A DNA stretch of 64,000 bases from positions 30,300 to 94,299 of the IMG/VR virus record IMGVR_UViG_3300036766_000876; one strand, written 5' to 3'. This stretch comes from a virus. The notes under the pieces were generated by a model. The model was not told the origin of the DNA. It saw nothing but the letters and a program-made list of their open reading frames with translations, and ran no database searches. This document shows positions 29,804 to 39,224 of this stretch, in pieces (the stretch's first letter is position 1; the number at the start of each line of letters is the position of its first letter). A program made the translations under genes and the position numbers.

Positions 29804-31261
29804 CTACTCGAAGAAGATGGAGCCGTAGGTGTTGGTGACGAGCTTGGGGCTGGCCGCCCGCATGGTGGCGTAGTCGGAGGCAGTGCCGTCGAGGCTGACT
29901 TCGGTTGTGCCTGTGAACGTGGTGCTCGTATCAACCCGCGCCTTAGCTCCAAACGAGAGCTTGAGGGCAGTCGTGTTGCCTGTCCCAATTACGGCTCGCA
30001 GCCAGAGCGCGCTCGTCCCTTCCAACTGGATACCAATCGCGTTGGCCGACACGTTGACGCCTGAGAACTGCGCGGAGGCGTATGGGAATCCCGGGCTGTT
30101 GATTGTCGATGTCCAGCCAACGGTGGTGCAGTTTCTAATGGTGTTCTGGAGGAACTGTAGATTGAAGCTGGAGCCGACAAGCCAGCCCGATGCTGCCCCA
30201 TCGACGATGACACCCTGCGCACTTCCAGCCTGAATCGCCGTGGCGTTGACACCCTGGTTTCCGCCCTTGAGGAGTGTCGAGGACACTGACATCCCTGCGC
30301 TGGCGTCGTTGAGAAGAACGTGGGTCCCGACACCGGTAGGCATGACGCTGGACAGGTTGCGGATGGAGATCAGACCATTGCGCTCTCGCGAGGTAGTGGT
30401 GATTCCATTGGAGCTACCAGCCGCCCCGATGACCTGAACACCCGTCACTTGGAGCCTGGCTAAGCCGCTTGCGAGCCCGATGGGCATTGCAGTGCTCGTC
30501 TCCAGACCGACCTTGAATACAGTGTAGAAGTTGCCCCTGTTGTTGATGAAGGCCAAGCCAGTCCCTGTTGGATAAGAGGTTGCGACGGATGAGAACGACG
30601 TGCCGGGGACCGGGCTGAACGCCTGGTTCACCCGCGTAACGGACTGCTGGATTTCGTAGCCCATGCCAGCGTCGAGGTTTGTCGCCGTTGCCCCCGCCGC
30701 CAAAGTTACCGTCGTCGCGGTGTTGTCGATGATCGGCCACATCGGGACCGTCACCTCGTTGTAGTTAGCCGGGACCTTTGAGACGACAGCAAAAAACTGA
30801 CCAATCAGCCCTCCGTCTGCCCAGTTCTGCGTTGTGTCAGTGATGACTGGCATGGCGGAAGAAGCCTGGGGGAGCACTGATGAAATGAGCCCACTGCCCG
30901 TCCCAGCATCCGGCGGAAACATACCCATCTTGCCCCGTAGTTCGAGGTTCGGAATGCTGGCGTCTGGGTTGACGCTGACAGCCGAGTTGAAGCCGTTGAT
31001 GTAGGCCCCGACAAATCTGGTGATGCCGCCGTCCTCCAGACCAAGGAGCTGGACGGTCTGGTGGTGGTAGAGATTCTTCGGCACCTTGTCGTAGGCGCCC
31101 TGAATCGTCTTGCACGGCCGGTTCGGCTGGAGGCAGTCGAAGCCGTCGCTGCCGCCGGGGCCAACCCAGTAGGTCTGGTCCTTGGTGGTGACAGAGTCGG
31201 GCGGCATCCCGACGAAGGGCTGTGACTGGCCGAGGGCCAGCGCGACGAGGAGGGCGATCAT
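29804..31261 (-). CDS. Beta-helix protein, probable tail fibre or spike
   Basis: The 485-residue protein opens with a hydrophobic stretch (MIALLVALALGQ) and then the WVGPGGSDGFDCLQPNRPC pattern that begins many right-handed parallel beta-helix proteins. The rest is rich in Gly, Thr, Val and Asn with repeating short strands. Such proteins bind or degrade host surface polysaccharide. The signal-peptide-like start is unusual for a virion part. The ATG at 31261 has GGAG upstream. Confidence 0.72.
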   Translation of the reverse strand: MIALLVALALGQSQPFVGMPPDSVTTKDQTYWVGPGGSDGFDCLQPNRPCKTIQGAYDKVPKNLYHHQTVQLLGLEDGGITRFVGAYINGFNSAVSVNPDASIPNLELRGKMGMFPPDAGTGSGLISSVLPQASSAMPVITDTTQNWADGGLIGQFFAVVSKVPANYNEVTVPMWPIIDNTATTVTLAAGATATNLDAGMGYEIQQSVTRVNQAFSPVPGTSFSSVATSYPTGTGLAFINNRGNFYTVFKVGLETSTAMPIGLASGLARLQVTGVQVIGAAGSSNGITTTSRERNGLISIRNLSSVMPTGVGTHVLLNDASAGMSVSSTLLKGGNQGVNATAIQAGSAQGVIVDGAASGWLVGSSFNLQFLQNTIRNCTTVGWTSTINSPGFPYASAQFSGVNVSANAIGIQLEGTSALWLRAVIGTGNTTALKLSFGAKARVDTSTTFTGTTEVSLDGTASDYATMRAASPKLVTNTYGSIFFE

Positions 31262-31277
31262 GGGTGCTCCGAGGGTA

Positions 31278-33632
31278 CTACGGGTTGGCGGGGTGGATGA
31301 CTTCAGCGAAGCACTGCTTGATGGTGGCCGTCTTCGCCGCGCCAGTGGTGAGCGTGACGTTGATGAACTGCTGGGCGGTGGTGCTGTTGAAGGTGGCCGC
31401 CGTGCCTGCGAGGACGTTGGTGGCGAGGTTGATGAAGCCCGCCGCAGCGGCGCTGTTGATGATGGTGCATTCACCAACGTTGGTGGCCGCCGCTCCGAGG
31501 GTGCGAATCGTCACCTCGATGGTGGCCCGCCACTCAGAGGCTGCGGCGGTGCCGATGGTCGAGGTGAACGTCTGGATGTTGGCGTCCGCCGTCGTACCAG
31601 CAGTGCCGACCTTGACGTTGAAGACGTTGGCCGCGACGCCGACAGCCGCCGCCGAGCCGCAGATGGTCCACTTCAGGGCCGTGCCAATCTGGAATCCCTG
31701 GGGAGGGACCGCGATGAGCGAGCCAGTGATGAGGGTCGCCGTGGCCGCCGCGATTGCCTGGTCCGCGATCGCAGCCGCCGATGTGACTGACGCGTCCATG
31801 CCTCCGTTGGTGGTCCAGTCGAAGTAGGCCCCTCCCTCGACGACAGGGACCGGAGCACCGTTCCCGAGCTGATACCTCAGCCAGTAGTGGGGCTGGCTCA
31901 TCGCCAGGAGCCTGGCTCCCGCATTGTTGACGCCCATGACGCTGACGCCACCAGCGCCCGCGTCGCCGTCGTTGAAGACGTTGTTGCGCGAGGCCAGCGT
32001 TGCCGAAACGATGCTGCCGTTCAGCCGCACGCCTGGCTTGCGGATGCGATTGATGGCCCCGTCGTTGGTGGCAATCCCACCGTTGATCATCATCTGGTTC
32101 GCGATGACGGAGTCGCTGTTGGCGTACTCGATTGCAGCAGGGCCCCAAGTTGTACCGTGCGAGAGCTGGAGCATCGTCATCGAGCCGCAGCAGGTGTTTG
32201 CCGCCGTGCCGCCGCCCAGCTCGATGCACTCCCCGTTGCCAGGCACAGCCTGGACGACGTTGCCGCCGTTGACTGTCGTTGGAGTCAAGACAACGTCTTC
32301 CAGCGCCACCACGCAGCCGGTCAGCGTCACAGAGCCGCCACCGCCCGTGTACCGGACGAGGGTGGGTGCTCCCACTGTCGTGGCCGTCCAGAGGTAGCCG
32401 CTGGTGGGAAGCGTGTTGGCTGCGACAGTCAGATTCTGCGGCGTCGTCGTCAGGACGACTGCGCTCGTCATCAGAATCGGCGTCGTCATAGCGACTGCCG
32501 GGTTGTCGAGCTGGCGCGAGCAGAACTGATTGATGCTGAAGCGGGTGGTGTCCTTCGCCTCTGTCGGCGTGGTGCCGATGTCTGTCCAGATTCCGCAAGC
32601 GAGTGCGTCGATGATGAACAGGTTGTGCAGGTTGAAACCGTGGCACGAGTAGAGCTTGAGCCCGTACAAGGCCTCGTTCTGGTCGCCGTTGCGGCAGTCG
32701 ATGGTGAGGTTCCGCACCGAGACGCCCTTGAGGGACTGGACGCCAGTCGGGTTGAACTCGAAGAAGCCGCCGAACCCTGTGGCTCCGTCCGAGTCAGTGC
32801 CCCACCAAGCGAGACGGGTGCCACCAGCCTTGGTGTAGTCGCCCGAGTCTGTCGTCCAACTGTTGGAGATTCCCTCGATGACGGCAGCCTTGTTGAAGAC
32901 GACGCGGCTGGTGAATCCGTAGGCGTTGGTCGCGCTCTGCCCGAAGAAGATGTGCGTGCCTGGGTACACCGCGTTGTTGACGGTGCTCACCATCAGCGTC
33001 GTCGCAGCCGCGTTGTCGGTGCCGAACGAGGTGCCCTTGTTGGAAACCGTGGTTCCTGCGTTGGCGTTGAGCGTGACGATGCTCGTCGATGTGAAGCTCA
33101 GGATGGTGGTGGTGAGCTGCACCCCGGCAGCTCCAGCCCCCGCCACGGTGATGCGCTTGCCAACGTCGCCAGCCACGAACGGTGCGCTGGTGGCGCAGGT
33201 GAGCGTGGCGAGCCCAGAAGTCATGGCCCCGTCGAACACCGTCGCCAAGTCTCCGACGAAGCCGAAGTCCGCGACGGCATCGTAGAACTGCCCCATCCGC
33301 TTCTTGTCCGTCGTGGACATCAGCCCCTTGAGGCTGGTGGTGGCCTCATCGAGCATCGCCGTCGTCTGTGTCGGCGTCAGGTTTTCTACAGAGCCCGTGC
33401 CTGCCGTTGTACGCCCGTGGATGACCGGGGCAGTGACGTTGACCAGCATCGCGTTGGTGACCGAGTTGGCTGGGGGCGTGCCGTTGAGCAGCGTCACCAC
33501 CGCCGAGCTGTCCTTCGTCGCCGGGTAGCCGCTGACGGAATCGACGAAGAGGACGTGCTCCCCAGCGGCAGGCGTCGCCACAGTCGCGATGACCTTGTCG
33601 GGGAAGGTGATGGTCTGGTTCAGGTCGGCCAT
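31278..33632 (-). CDS. Tail fibre or tail spike with beta-helix
   Basis: The 784-residue protein has a short N-terminal attachment region (MADLNQTITFPDKVIATV), a central part with repeated strand-turn motifs (GVSVRNLTIDCRNG, GFNLHNLFIIDALACG) typical of a pectate-lyase-like beta-helix, and a strand-rich C-terminal domain. It probably recognises the host surface. No catalytic residues could be assigned. It lies in a cluster of five or more fibre-type genes. Confidence 0.78.
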   Translation of the reverse strand: MADLNQTITFPDKVIATVATPAAGEHVLFVDSVSGYPATKDSSAVVTLLNGTPPANSVTNAMLVNVTAPVIHGRTTAGTGSVENLTPTQTTAMLDEATTSLKGLMSTTDKKRMGQFYDAVADFGFVGDLATVFDGAMTSGLATLTCATSAPFVAGDVGKRITVAGAGAAGVQLTTTILSFTSTSIVTLNANAGTTVSNKGTSFGTDNAAATTLMVSTVNNAVYPGTHIFFGQSATNAYGFTSRVVFNKAAVIEGISNSWTTDSGDYTKAGGTRLAWWGTDSDGATGFGGFFEFNPTGVQSLKGVSVRNLTIDCRNGDQNEALYGLKLYSCHGFNLHNLFIIDALACGIWTDIGTTPTEAKDTTRFSINQFCSRQLDNPAVAMTTPILMTSAVVLTTTPQNLTVAANTLPTSGYLWTATTVGAPTLVRYTGGGGSVTLTGCVVALEDVVLTPTTVNGGNVVQAVPGNGECIELGGGTAANTCCGSMTMLQLSHGTTWGPAAIEYANSDSVIANQMMINGGIATNDGAINRIRKPGVRLNGSIVSATLASRNNVFNDGDAGAGGVSVMGVNNAGARLLAMSQPHYWLRYQLGNGAPVPVVEGGAYFDWTTNGGMDASVTSAAAIADQAIAAATATLITGSLIAVPPQGFQIGTALKWTICGSAAAVGVAANVFNVKVGTAGTTADANIQTFTSTIGTAAASEWRATIEVTIRTLGAAATNVGECTIINSAAAAGFINLATNVLAGTAATFNSTTAQQFINVTLTTGAAKTATIKQCFAEVIHPANP

Positions 33633-33636
33633 GAGG

Positions 33637-33819
33637 TCACTTCACTCCCACAAGAGCACCCCGGAGGTCGAGGCCCCCCTCCAAGCGGATGCCGAGCTTG
33701 AAGAGGATTTGCTTGTCCACCGGAGTCGAGAACACCGTGGCTGCTGGAATCGTGGTCGGAGGAGTCGTGTCCACAGCCACGGTCCCGCCGGTCGATGGGA
33801 TGACGATGCTCGCGGCCAT
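33637..33819 (-). CDS. Small fibre-region protein
   Basis: The 60-residue protein is rich in Thr, Val and Pro with one hydrophobic patch. It starts at an ATG touching the previous stop (TAAATG) and ends 5 nt before the large fibre gene, so it is coupled with both. It may be a fibre trimerisation or attachment peptide; no family is recognised. Confidence 0.65.
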   Translation of the reverse strand: MAASIVIPSTGGTVAVDTTPPTTIPAATVFSTPVDKQILFKLGIRLEGGLDLRGALVGVK

Positions 33820-34674
33820 TTAGGTGATCTCCTGCGCCAGGACCGTACTCGACGATGCACCCTCGCGAATGGCGAAGATGTCTCCTGTCGGGACGTGCGG
33901 CTCGTTGAGGATGAGCACCGCTCCAGCGACGAGCTGGAGGCCGGTGGTAGCCGTGACAGCAGCAATCCCGACTCGCACTGTCTTGGTGCCTGTGTTCTGG
34001 ATGAAGGCCGTCTTGCGGCTGGCGTTGGAGGCCAGTACGAGGACTGCGGCAGCCCCAACGGCAGTCTCAGCCCCGTTGGCCAGCGTCCCCGTGGTCGCTG
34101 CCTGGTCGCTGGCGATGACGACGGGCGTGGAGGCCGCCATCGTCTTCTGCCCGAGGGTGTTGATGCGGCCCGTGAAGGTGGCTTCTGCCAACCGGGTCGC
34201 AAGCGTCGCCTCTGTCGCCGCGCCAGTCGGCAGAGGGAGGGCCGCCGCGCTGACCGGCTGCGTGGCCTGGAAGAAGGTGCCGCTGACAGGCTGAGTGACC
34301 GCGCTCCCATCCGTCTTCAGCGCCCCGGTGGCACTGATTGAAGCGACGTTGACACCGCCAGAGTCCACGAGCTTGAAGGGCCACGCATTCGCCACCACAG
34401 CGGGTGTGCCCTGGTCAACCGGCCCGGCGGTGCCCCCGGTGATGAACAGCGGGTTGGTGACGGTCCCGAGGGGGTCAACACCGTCGCTCAGCCGCACCCA
34501 CCAGGGAGCCGTGACGAGCCCGGCAGGCCCCTGCGTGACGGTGCCCCCGCCACCGCCAGAGCCAGAGACGCGGAGCCCGAAGATGCCCCCGCCAAGGTCC
34601 TCAACGGAGGCTGTGAAGCCCGAAACCGGGTCGAAGATGCTGACCGCGTTCGAGCCGCCGTCCATGCCTGGCAT
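33820..34674 (-). CDS. Fibre or decoration structural protein
   Basis: The 284-residue protein contains a TQPVSGTFFQATQPVSAAALPLPTG-like region and a LGQKTMAASTPVVIASDQ segment, both recurring in fibre and virion decoration proteins of many phages. Gly-rich linkers precede a C-terminal beta domain. No enzyme motifs. It is probably a trimeric fibre component; its exact position in the virion cannot be told. Confidence 0.7.
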   Translation of the reverse strand: MPGMDGGSNAVSIFDPVSGFTASVEDLGGGIFGLRVSGSGGGGGTVTQGPAGLVTAPWWVRLSDGVDPLGTVTNPLFITGGTAGPVDQGTPAVVANAWPFKLVDSGGVNVASISATGALKTDGSAVTQPVSGTFFQATQPVSAAALPLPTGAATEATLATRLAEATFTGRINTLGQKTMAASTPVVIASDQAATTGTLANGAETAVGAAAVLVLASNASRKTAFIQNTGTKTVRVGIAAVTATTGLQLVAGAVLILNEPHVPTGDIFAIREGASSSTVLAQEIT

Positions 34675-34688
34675 GGGCTACCTCCTTG

Positions 34689-34964
34689 TCAGGCGGACTG
34701 CGCTTCTGGCACGAGGCTCAGGGCCGCGCGCTTGATGTTCCCGGTCTGGAGCTCGATGGAGTCCGCCCCGCCGAGCTTGTAGCGCTCCGCCATCTCCTTG
34801 GAGAGCGCCTCCCGAGCGAAGGCGTGCTCCGCCTGGGCCTTCTGGATGCCCTGGAGCGCCATCGTCAGGTTGGTGGCCTCAGCAGCGAGGCGCTGTGCGC
34901 GCTCGCTGTCGTACTTGATGCGCAGAAGGTCAAGCTCGGAGAGTGCTGTGGGCAGGTCGCTCAT
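34689..34964 (-). CDS. Small coiled-coil protein
   Basis: The 91-residue protein is almost entirely helical (LRIKYDSERAQRLAAEATNL) with heptad-like spacing. It lies between fibre genes and a 2-transmembrane protein. No family recognised; coiled-coil proteins of this size may help fibre assembly. The ATG at 34964 is chosen over a longer in-frame start because that one overlaps the next gene. Confidence 0.68.
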   Translation of the reverse strand: MSDLPTALSELDLLRIKYDSERAQRLAAEATNLTMALQGIQKAQAEHAFAREALSKEMAERYKLGGADSIELQTGNIKRAALSLVPEAQSA

Positions 34965-34978
34965 GGTGCAGCTTCGTA

Positions 34979-35194
34979 TCACGGCTCCCGAGAGATGGCC
35001 CAGACGTACACGGCAGCCACCAGAGCCGCGGACAGGGCTCCGGCCGCCATCGGGATGGTCTGCTCGTGCGCTGCGCCCCACACGCAGACAGCGGTGGCGT
35101 TGGCGCAGGCCCAGCCAGAGATCCAGAAGCGGGTCGTCTGCCAGCCGGTGCGGAGCTTCTCCATTGATGGCTTTTGGTAGAAATGGATGGGCAT
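34979..35194 (-). CDS. Two-transmembrane small protein, possible second holin
   Basis: The 71-residue protein has two hydrophobic segments (about 20-38 and 48-66) joined by a short loop and ends in a charged tail, a class II holin-like layout. It lies among fibre genes, away from the lysis cassette, so another membrane role is equally likely. The ATG at 35194 follows the upstream stop by 4 nt; a start at the MEKLRTG Met is also possible. Confidence 0.62.
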   Translation of the reverse strand: MPIHFYQKPSMEKLRTGWQTTRFWISGWACANATAVCVWGAAHEQTIPMAAGALSAALVAAVYVWAISREP

Positions 35195-35198
35195 AGGG

Positions 35199-35486
35199 CT
35201 AGACCGTGGTGGCCATGACTTGAACGAACTTTGAGCCACCGCCAGAGCCCACCCGGCGCACCCACAGCTTGCGGCGCGCGTGCTCGCTCCAATGGATGAC
35301 GGCAGAAGGGCCGGTAGAGTTGAGCCGTGCATGCACGTTCACACCATCGAAGCTGACCTCCAACACCGCGTTCGACTCGTTGAACACGAGCTGCTCCCGT
35401 GACTCGAACTGAAACTCGACCAGCGATCCCGCAGTTGTGAACGCAGTCACCGCCCCCACATCGAATCGCTGGTAGAAGTCAGCCAA
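35199..35486 (-). CDS. Small beta-rich structural protein, paralogue of the next gene upstream
   Basis: The 95-residue protein shares the layout of the frameshifted gene at 35494-35755, with SFDGVN in the middle and a charged KLW or KIW segment near the C-terminus. It is beta-rich and lies in the fibre region. Start is TTG at 35486, 7 nt after the paralogue's shifted-frame stop. Tandem paralogues like this could form a heteromeric collar or adaptor; this is inference. Confidence 0.68.
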   Translation of the reverse strand: MADFYQRFDVGAVTAFTTAGSLVEFQFESREQLVFNESNAVLEVSFDGVNVHARLNSTGPSAVIHWSEHARRKLWVRRVGSGGGSKFVQVMATTV

Positions 35487-35493
35487 GCGGCGC

Positions 35494-35755
35494 TCACGCC
35501 AGCGTGAAGGCGGAGATGCGCGCAGTGGAGGCGCCCCCGCTCTGCTTGAACCAGATTTTGGTCCGCTTCGTTGCCAGGGCGAGATTCGGATTCCGCCGCG
35601 ATGACGCGCCCGTGGTCGTTCACCCCATCGAAGCTGAAGAAGAAGCTCCCCGCCTCCGAGCGGAGCAGGAGCGTGTCAGGCTCGAAGGGGAGCGTGACGT
35701 CCGGCGCCGTGGTGTAGGCCGCAGGGGCAACGACAGTCTGGGACTGAGCGGGCAT
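35494..35755 (-). CDS. Small beta-rich structural protein with apparent +1 frameshift
   Basis: The N-terminal frame (MPAQSQTVVAPAAY to AAESES) matches the paralogue at 35199-35486. After about residue 59 the paralogue-like C-terminus (RTKIWFKQSGG to AFTLA) is found one base ahead, in the +1 frame, and that frame stops at 35494, just before the next gene. The unshifted frame instead runs 40 nt into the next gene. The shift lies near 35578-35581. It may be a real mutation, a sequencing error or a recoding site; the encoded protein would be about 86 residues. Confidence 0.6.
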
Positions 35756-35767
35756 GAGGCTCTCCTA

Positions 35768-38038
35768 TCAGATTTCGGCTTCAGCAACCCAGTGGCCCTT
35801 ACCGTTGGGCGTGGCTGCTCCTGGGGTGTAGTTACCACCCGTGTTGTTGAGAACGGAGAAGCCTTCCTTGCTGATGGTGCCCGCGACGGAGGCCTTCACC
35901 GCGTCGAGGTCCCAGGAGTTCACACCGCCCGCGGAGGCATCGTAGACCGTGACCGTCGGCGTCGCCCACTTGGACACCTTGAAACGCGGCTGGGAGCCCA
36001 TAGGCCAGGTGGCCGCGTTGGCCGTCAGGAGCACGGAGATGAACGTCCTGTGAGCGCCGTTGTTGGTCGCGGCGGTGGGAGCGGTCTGGAGCTCGTAGCT
36101 CTTCTCGTAGTACCGGAGGCAGGCCTCGTAGTCGGACTGGAGGTCGCCGCCGAACCAGATGTACGGCTCGCCGGGAATCGGGTTGAACGGTGCCGCCGCG
36201 CCAGCGTCGAGCACTTCCACGCCGGCCACCCAGAAGGACTCGTCCGCGCCCGCTGCAACCGCCGTTGGCGTGTGGGTGAAGACGATGGACATGGTGTTGG
36301 CTGTGGTGGGCACGATGGCGGAGCTGATGAACGTGAACTGCGCCCACGTCCCCGTTCCCACAGCGATTCCGTCCGGGCCGGAGATGATGGAGGAGCCGGT
36401 GTACCCGGCGACGACGTTCTCCGTCTCAGCTCCAGTGCCGGTGAACAACGCCACGTCGAGGGTGCCATGGAAGGTGTTCGCCCCGCGCTTCACCCAGCAG
36501 ACGATGCGTGTCCGCCGGCCGCGGAGGTTCTGCACCACGTCCCGGTCGATTTCCTGGATGAGCTGCCGCTTGCTCGTGTCCACGTCGAGGAACGGGCGTT
36601 GCTGGCGAAGGGCGTACCGCGTGTGCCCGGGGAGGCCCGTCGTCTGTTGGTCGATGACGGTGTTGTCCGCCGTGGCGTCGCCGTAGCCGTACCAGTGGTC
36701 GGTCGTGAAGATGCGAGTGCCTGGTGGGGTGACGGTGAACGTCGTCCCGCGCTGCCAGAAGTCGAAGCGCCCGTTGATGACCGCGTTCCGCGCTCGGTAC
36801 TCGTTGTCGGAGTACGCCTTGGTCACCGCGTCCTGCGCCGTCACCGGGTCCAGCACGCTCTGGATGGCCCGCGGACCACCAACGGAGATGAGCTCCCCAG
36901 TGGAGAGGACCTGCCAGCGCTGAACGCCATTGGTGATGAACGTCATCGCGTCAGCGTTGCTCGTCCCGAGGATGCCTGGGATGGCGAAGCGGAGCGCTCC
37001 GAGCTGGTCAACGCTCACCATCAGCGCCGCTGCCGAGCTCATCCACTGCTGGAGGTCCGCGCCGGCCGCGAAGCCGACCACCTGGAGGCCAACCGTAGCC
37101 GCATCGCCCTGCTTGATGCGGAAGGGCGTCGTGATGCCGGTGGCGTTGGTGCCGTCCACCCGGATGGCGTTGGTGAGCGTCCCTGGAGCCCCCAGGATGA
37201 CGTACGCCCTGTCGATGGGGGTGATGTCCTCCCCGCCCATGCCCGCGTACCAGACGTCGAACGTGGCCCCCGCTGTCATGGCGGAGCCAACCTTCCGCTT
37301 CACCGTTCCGGCGGTGAGCGACATGGTGGCCGTGTCCGAGACGTACACGGAGTCCCCGACGACGGCCACGCCGGCCCCAGTGAGGGTGGCGTACCGGCCC
37401 AGGAAGCGGACCTTCATCAACCCGAGGCTGGCCACGGAGGCACTGCCGTCAACCCCGCCCTCGCAGACGACGAGGGGCTCGTCCACCTGGGCCAGCGTCG
37501 TAGCCAACGCCTTGCTGAAGCCTGGCAACGTCTCCTGGCCTGGCAGACCGGACTTGATGATCGAGCTCGCCGTTGCTCTGAGCACATCTCCGCGTGCGAG
37601 GGCACCACCGGAGGCGTTCACCCCGACGAAGATGCCGGGGTCGCCCAGCAGTGTGTCCACGCGTCGGAGGTACCCATTGTACGAGGTGGACCAACCATCG
37701 GCGCTGTCCACCTCCGTCGTCTCGCCGGCTGCCGGGATGCGCTCCAGCGTCTTGAGCTGCTTCACCGCGCAGATGACACGGTTCTCCTGCTCCGTCACCG
37801 CGCCCTGGTTGACGATGAGCCGGAGGAGATAGCTGCCCTCCTTCTTGGGCGTGAAGGTCGGGTTCTGGACCGACACCGAGGAGAGCGCGTCGAGCGCCCC
37901 TGGCGGCTGGTCGAGGATGCTCCAGGTGTACGTCGTCTCACCACCAGCGTTCTGGTTGTCGAGCTGGACGAGGACGTTCAGCGCCAGGGCAGCGTTGCTG
38001 CCAGGCACCGCGTTGACTGTGATGAGGGCCTGGGCCAC
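35768..38038 (-). CDS. Large tail fibre protein
   Basis: The 756-residue protein has an Ig-like N-terminal region (TYTWSILDQPPG, EGSYLLRLIV), a long repetitive beta-rich middle and a C-terminal region with NAVINGRFDFWQRG and TTDHWYGYG, a carbohydrate-binding-like domain common in phage fibres, then EACLRYYEKSYE. These indicate a receptor-binding fibre. It is the largest fibre gene with clear domain marks. Start is at 38038, 12 nt after the upstream stop. Confidence 0.83.
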   Translation of the reverse strand: MAQALITVNAVPGSNAALALNVLVQLDNQNAGGETTYTWSILDQPPGALDALSSVSVQNPTFTPKKEGSYLLRLIVNQGAVTEQENRVICAVKQLKTLERIPAAGETTEVDSADGWSTSYNGYLRRVDTLLGDPGIFVGVNASGGALARGDVLRATASSIIKSGLPGQETLPGFSKALATTLAQVDEPLVVCEGGVDGSASVASLGLMKVRFLGRYATLTGAGVAVVGDSVYVSDTATMSLTAGTVKRKVGSAMTAGATFDVWYAGMGGEDITPIDRAYVILGAPGTLTNAIRVDGTNATGITTPFRIKQGDAATVGLQVVGFAAGADLQQWMSSAAALMVSVDQLGALRFAIPGILGTSNADAMTFITNGVQRWQVLSTGELISVGGPRAIQSVLDPVTAQDAVTKAYSDNEYRARNAVINGRFDFWQRGTTFTVTPPGTRIFTTDHWYGYGDATADNTVIDQQTTGLPGHTRYALRQQRPFLDVDTSKRQLIQEIDRDVVQNLRGRRTRIVCWVKRGANTFHGTLDVALFTGTGAETENVVAGYTGSSIISGPDGIAVGTGTWAQFTFISSAIVPTTANTMSIVFTHTPTAVAAGADESFWVAGVEVLDAGAAAPFNPIPGEPYIWFGGDLQSDYEACLRYYEKSYELQTAPTAATNNGAHRTFISVLLTANAATWPMGSQPRFKVSKWATPTVTVYDASAGGVNSWDLDAVKASVAGTISKEGFSVLNNTGGNYTPGAATPNGKGHWVAEAEI

Positions 38039-38050
38039 GGGGGCTCCCTG

Positions 38051-39220
38051 CTACCGCTTGAGGTTGAGGTTGATGGAGAAGTTGAAGGTAGCGCCAAGGC
38101 CGTTGTCCACCACGCCAGCGTTCATGTGCTTGGCGTTGAACTGCACAGCGGCGTAGGGCTGCCCGATGGCAACCTTCGTCACCGGGTTGGCGCGGGCAGC
38201 GTTGGCCATGAGGCCTTGGATCGTCGCGTCCACGACCCCTGTCGAGAACACCGCGTTGACGACGTAGAAGACCGCTACCGCGGGCGGAATGTAGATGACC
38301 GGGAGCGGGTGGACTGCCCCGCCCAGCGAAGCGAAGGCCCCGCCGCCGATGACGTACAGCGTGGCCTCCGCGCCGGCTGTCGTGGCGGAGCAGACGACGA
38401 TCGCCTTGTACCCAGGAGGCGCATCGAGCGTGACGAGGGTCGGGGCCGCAGATCCGCCCGTTGCGACGACGGCAGCCTCCGCCGAGACGGTGGTGAGCCC
38501 GTAGGGGGAGAGAATGACGCGGAGGTCCTTGATGACGTCCGCGTCGAGCGTCACCACCGCGGAGCCGACAAGCACCTCACCAATCTTGATGTACCCGGCG
38601 GTGGTCGCTGGGGCGACGGGCACGACGCCAGGGACGCCGGTCTTGTACCCAATGGCCCCCGTGCTGTTGGTGGGTGATGCCACCACGCTCACGCTGCCGT
38701 CGGCCTTCCAAGAGAGCGTCTTGTTGACGCTGGAGGCGACGAACGCCTGCGAGCCAACATCGAACACGTCGCGGGAAGTGGAGTCCGTGAGCGTCCTGGA
38801 GTTGAGCTTCACCTCGATGATGTCGATGCGGCTGTTGGGCCCCGCGGGCGCCGCAGGCACCGTGATGCTCTGCTCAGCAGTGAGGAGCGCCGGCTTGTAG
38901 CGCGCGAGGTCGTTCAGGCCGACGACGCTGCCCACAGCGGCGGTCTGCGTGGATGTGTCCACCAGGAAGCCCAGACCGGGCTTGAGCACAACCGTCATGC
39001 CGAGAACGGAGGCCGGCGCCGGGAAGAAGCCCGCGCCGATGAAGCCGCTTGGCGGCACGGAGGCAGAGTTGGCGTCCACGTTGGACGCCCGCGGGAGCAT
39101 GAGGCGGTCAACGAGCTCGCGGAGCGTCTGGTCGAGGTACGACTCGGCCATGTTGATGTCAGAGGACAACGGCCTCTCAAGGAAGTTGATGACCTCGCGG
39201 TCGAACGGGCTGTTGGACAT
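38051..39220 (-). CDS. Baseplate or fibre-base structural protein
   Basis: The 389-residue protein opens with a helical segment (AESYLDQTLRELVDRLM) and continues with beta-rich Gly/Val-heavy repeats and a C-terminal FNAKHMNAGVVDNGLG region. The mix is typical of baseplate-to-fibre adaptors. The position between two baseplate-J-like genes and the fibres supports this. No family could be named with confidence. Confidence 0.72.
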   Translation of the reverse strand: MSNSPFDREVINFLERPLSSDINMAESYLDQTLRELVDRLMLPRASNVDANSASVPPSGFIGAGFFPAPASVLGMTVVLKPGLGFLVDTSTQTAAVGSVVGLNDLARYKPALLTAEQSITVPAAPAGPNSRIDIIEVKLNSRTLTDSTSRDVFDVGSQAFVASSVNKTLSWKADGSVSVVASPTNSTGAIGYKTGVPGVVPVAPATTAGYIKIGEVLVGSAVVTLDADVIKDLRVILSPYGLTTVSAEAAVVATGGSAAPTLVTLDAPPGYKAIVVCSATTAGAEATLYVIGGGAFASLGGAVHPLPVIYIPPAVAVFYVVNAVFSTGVVDATIQGLMANAARANPVTKVAIGQPYAAVQFNAKHMNAGVVDNGLGATFNFSINLNLKR

Positions 39221-39224
39221 GGTT

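Noticed and set aside
35504-38677. Long plus-strand open frame of 1057 codons
   Set aside because: It lies opposite the large fibre gene and is a shadow of GC-rich codon use. Its translation shows no domains and has biased Arg/Val/Asp content.
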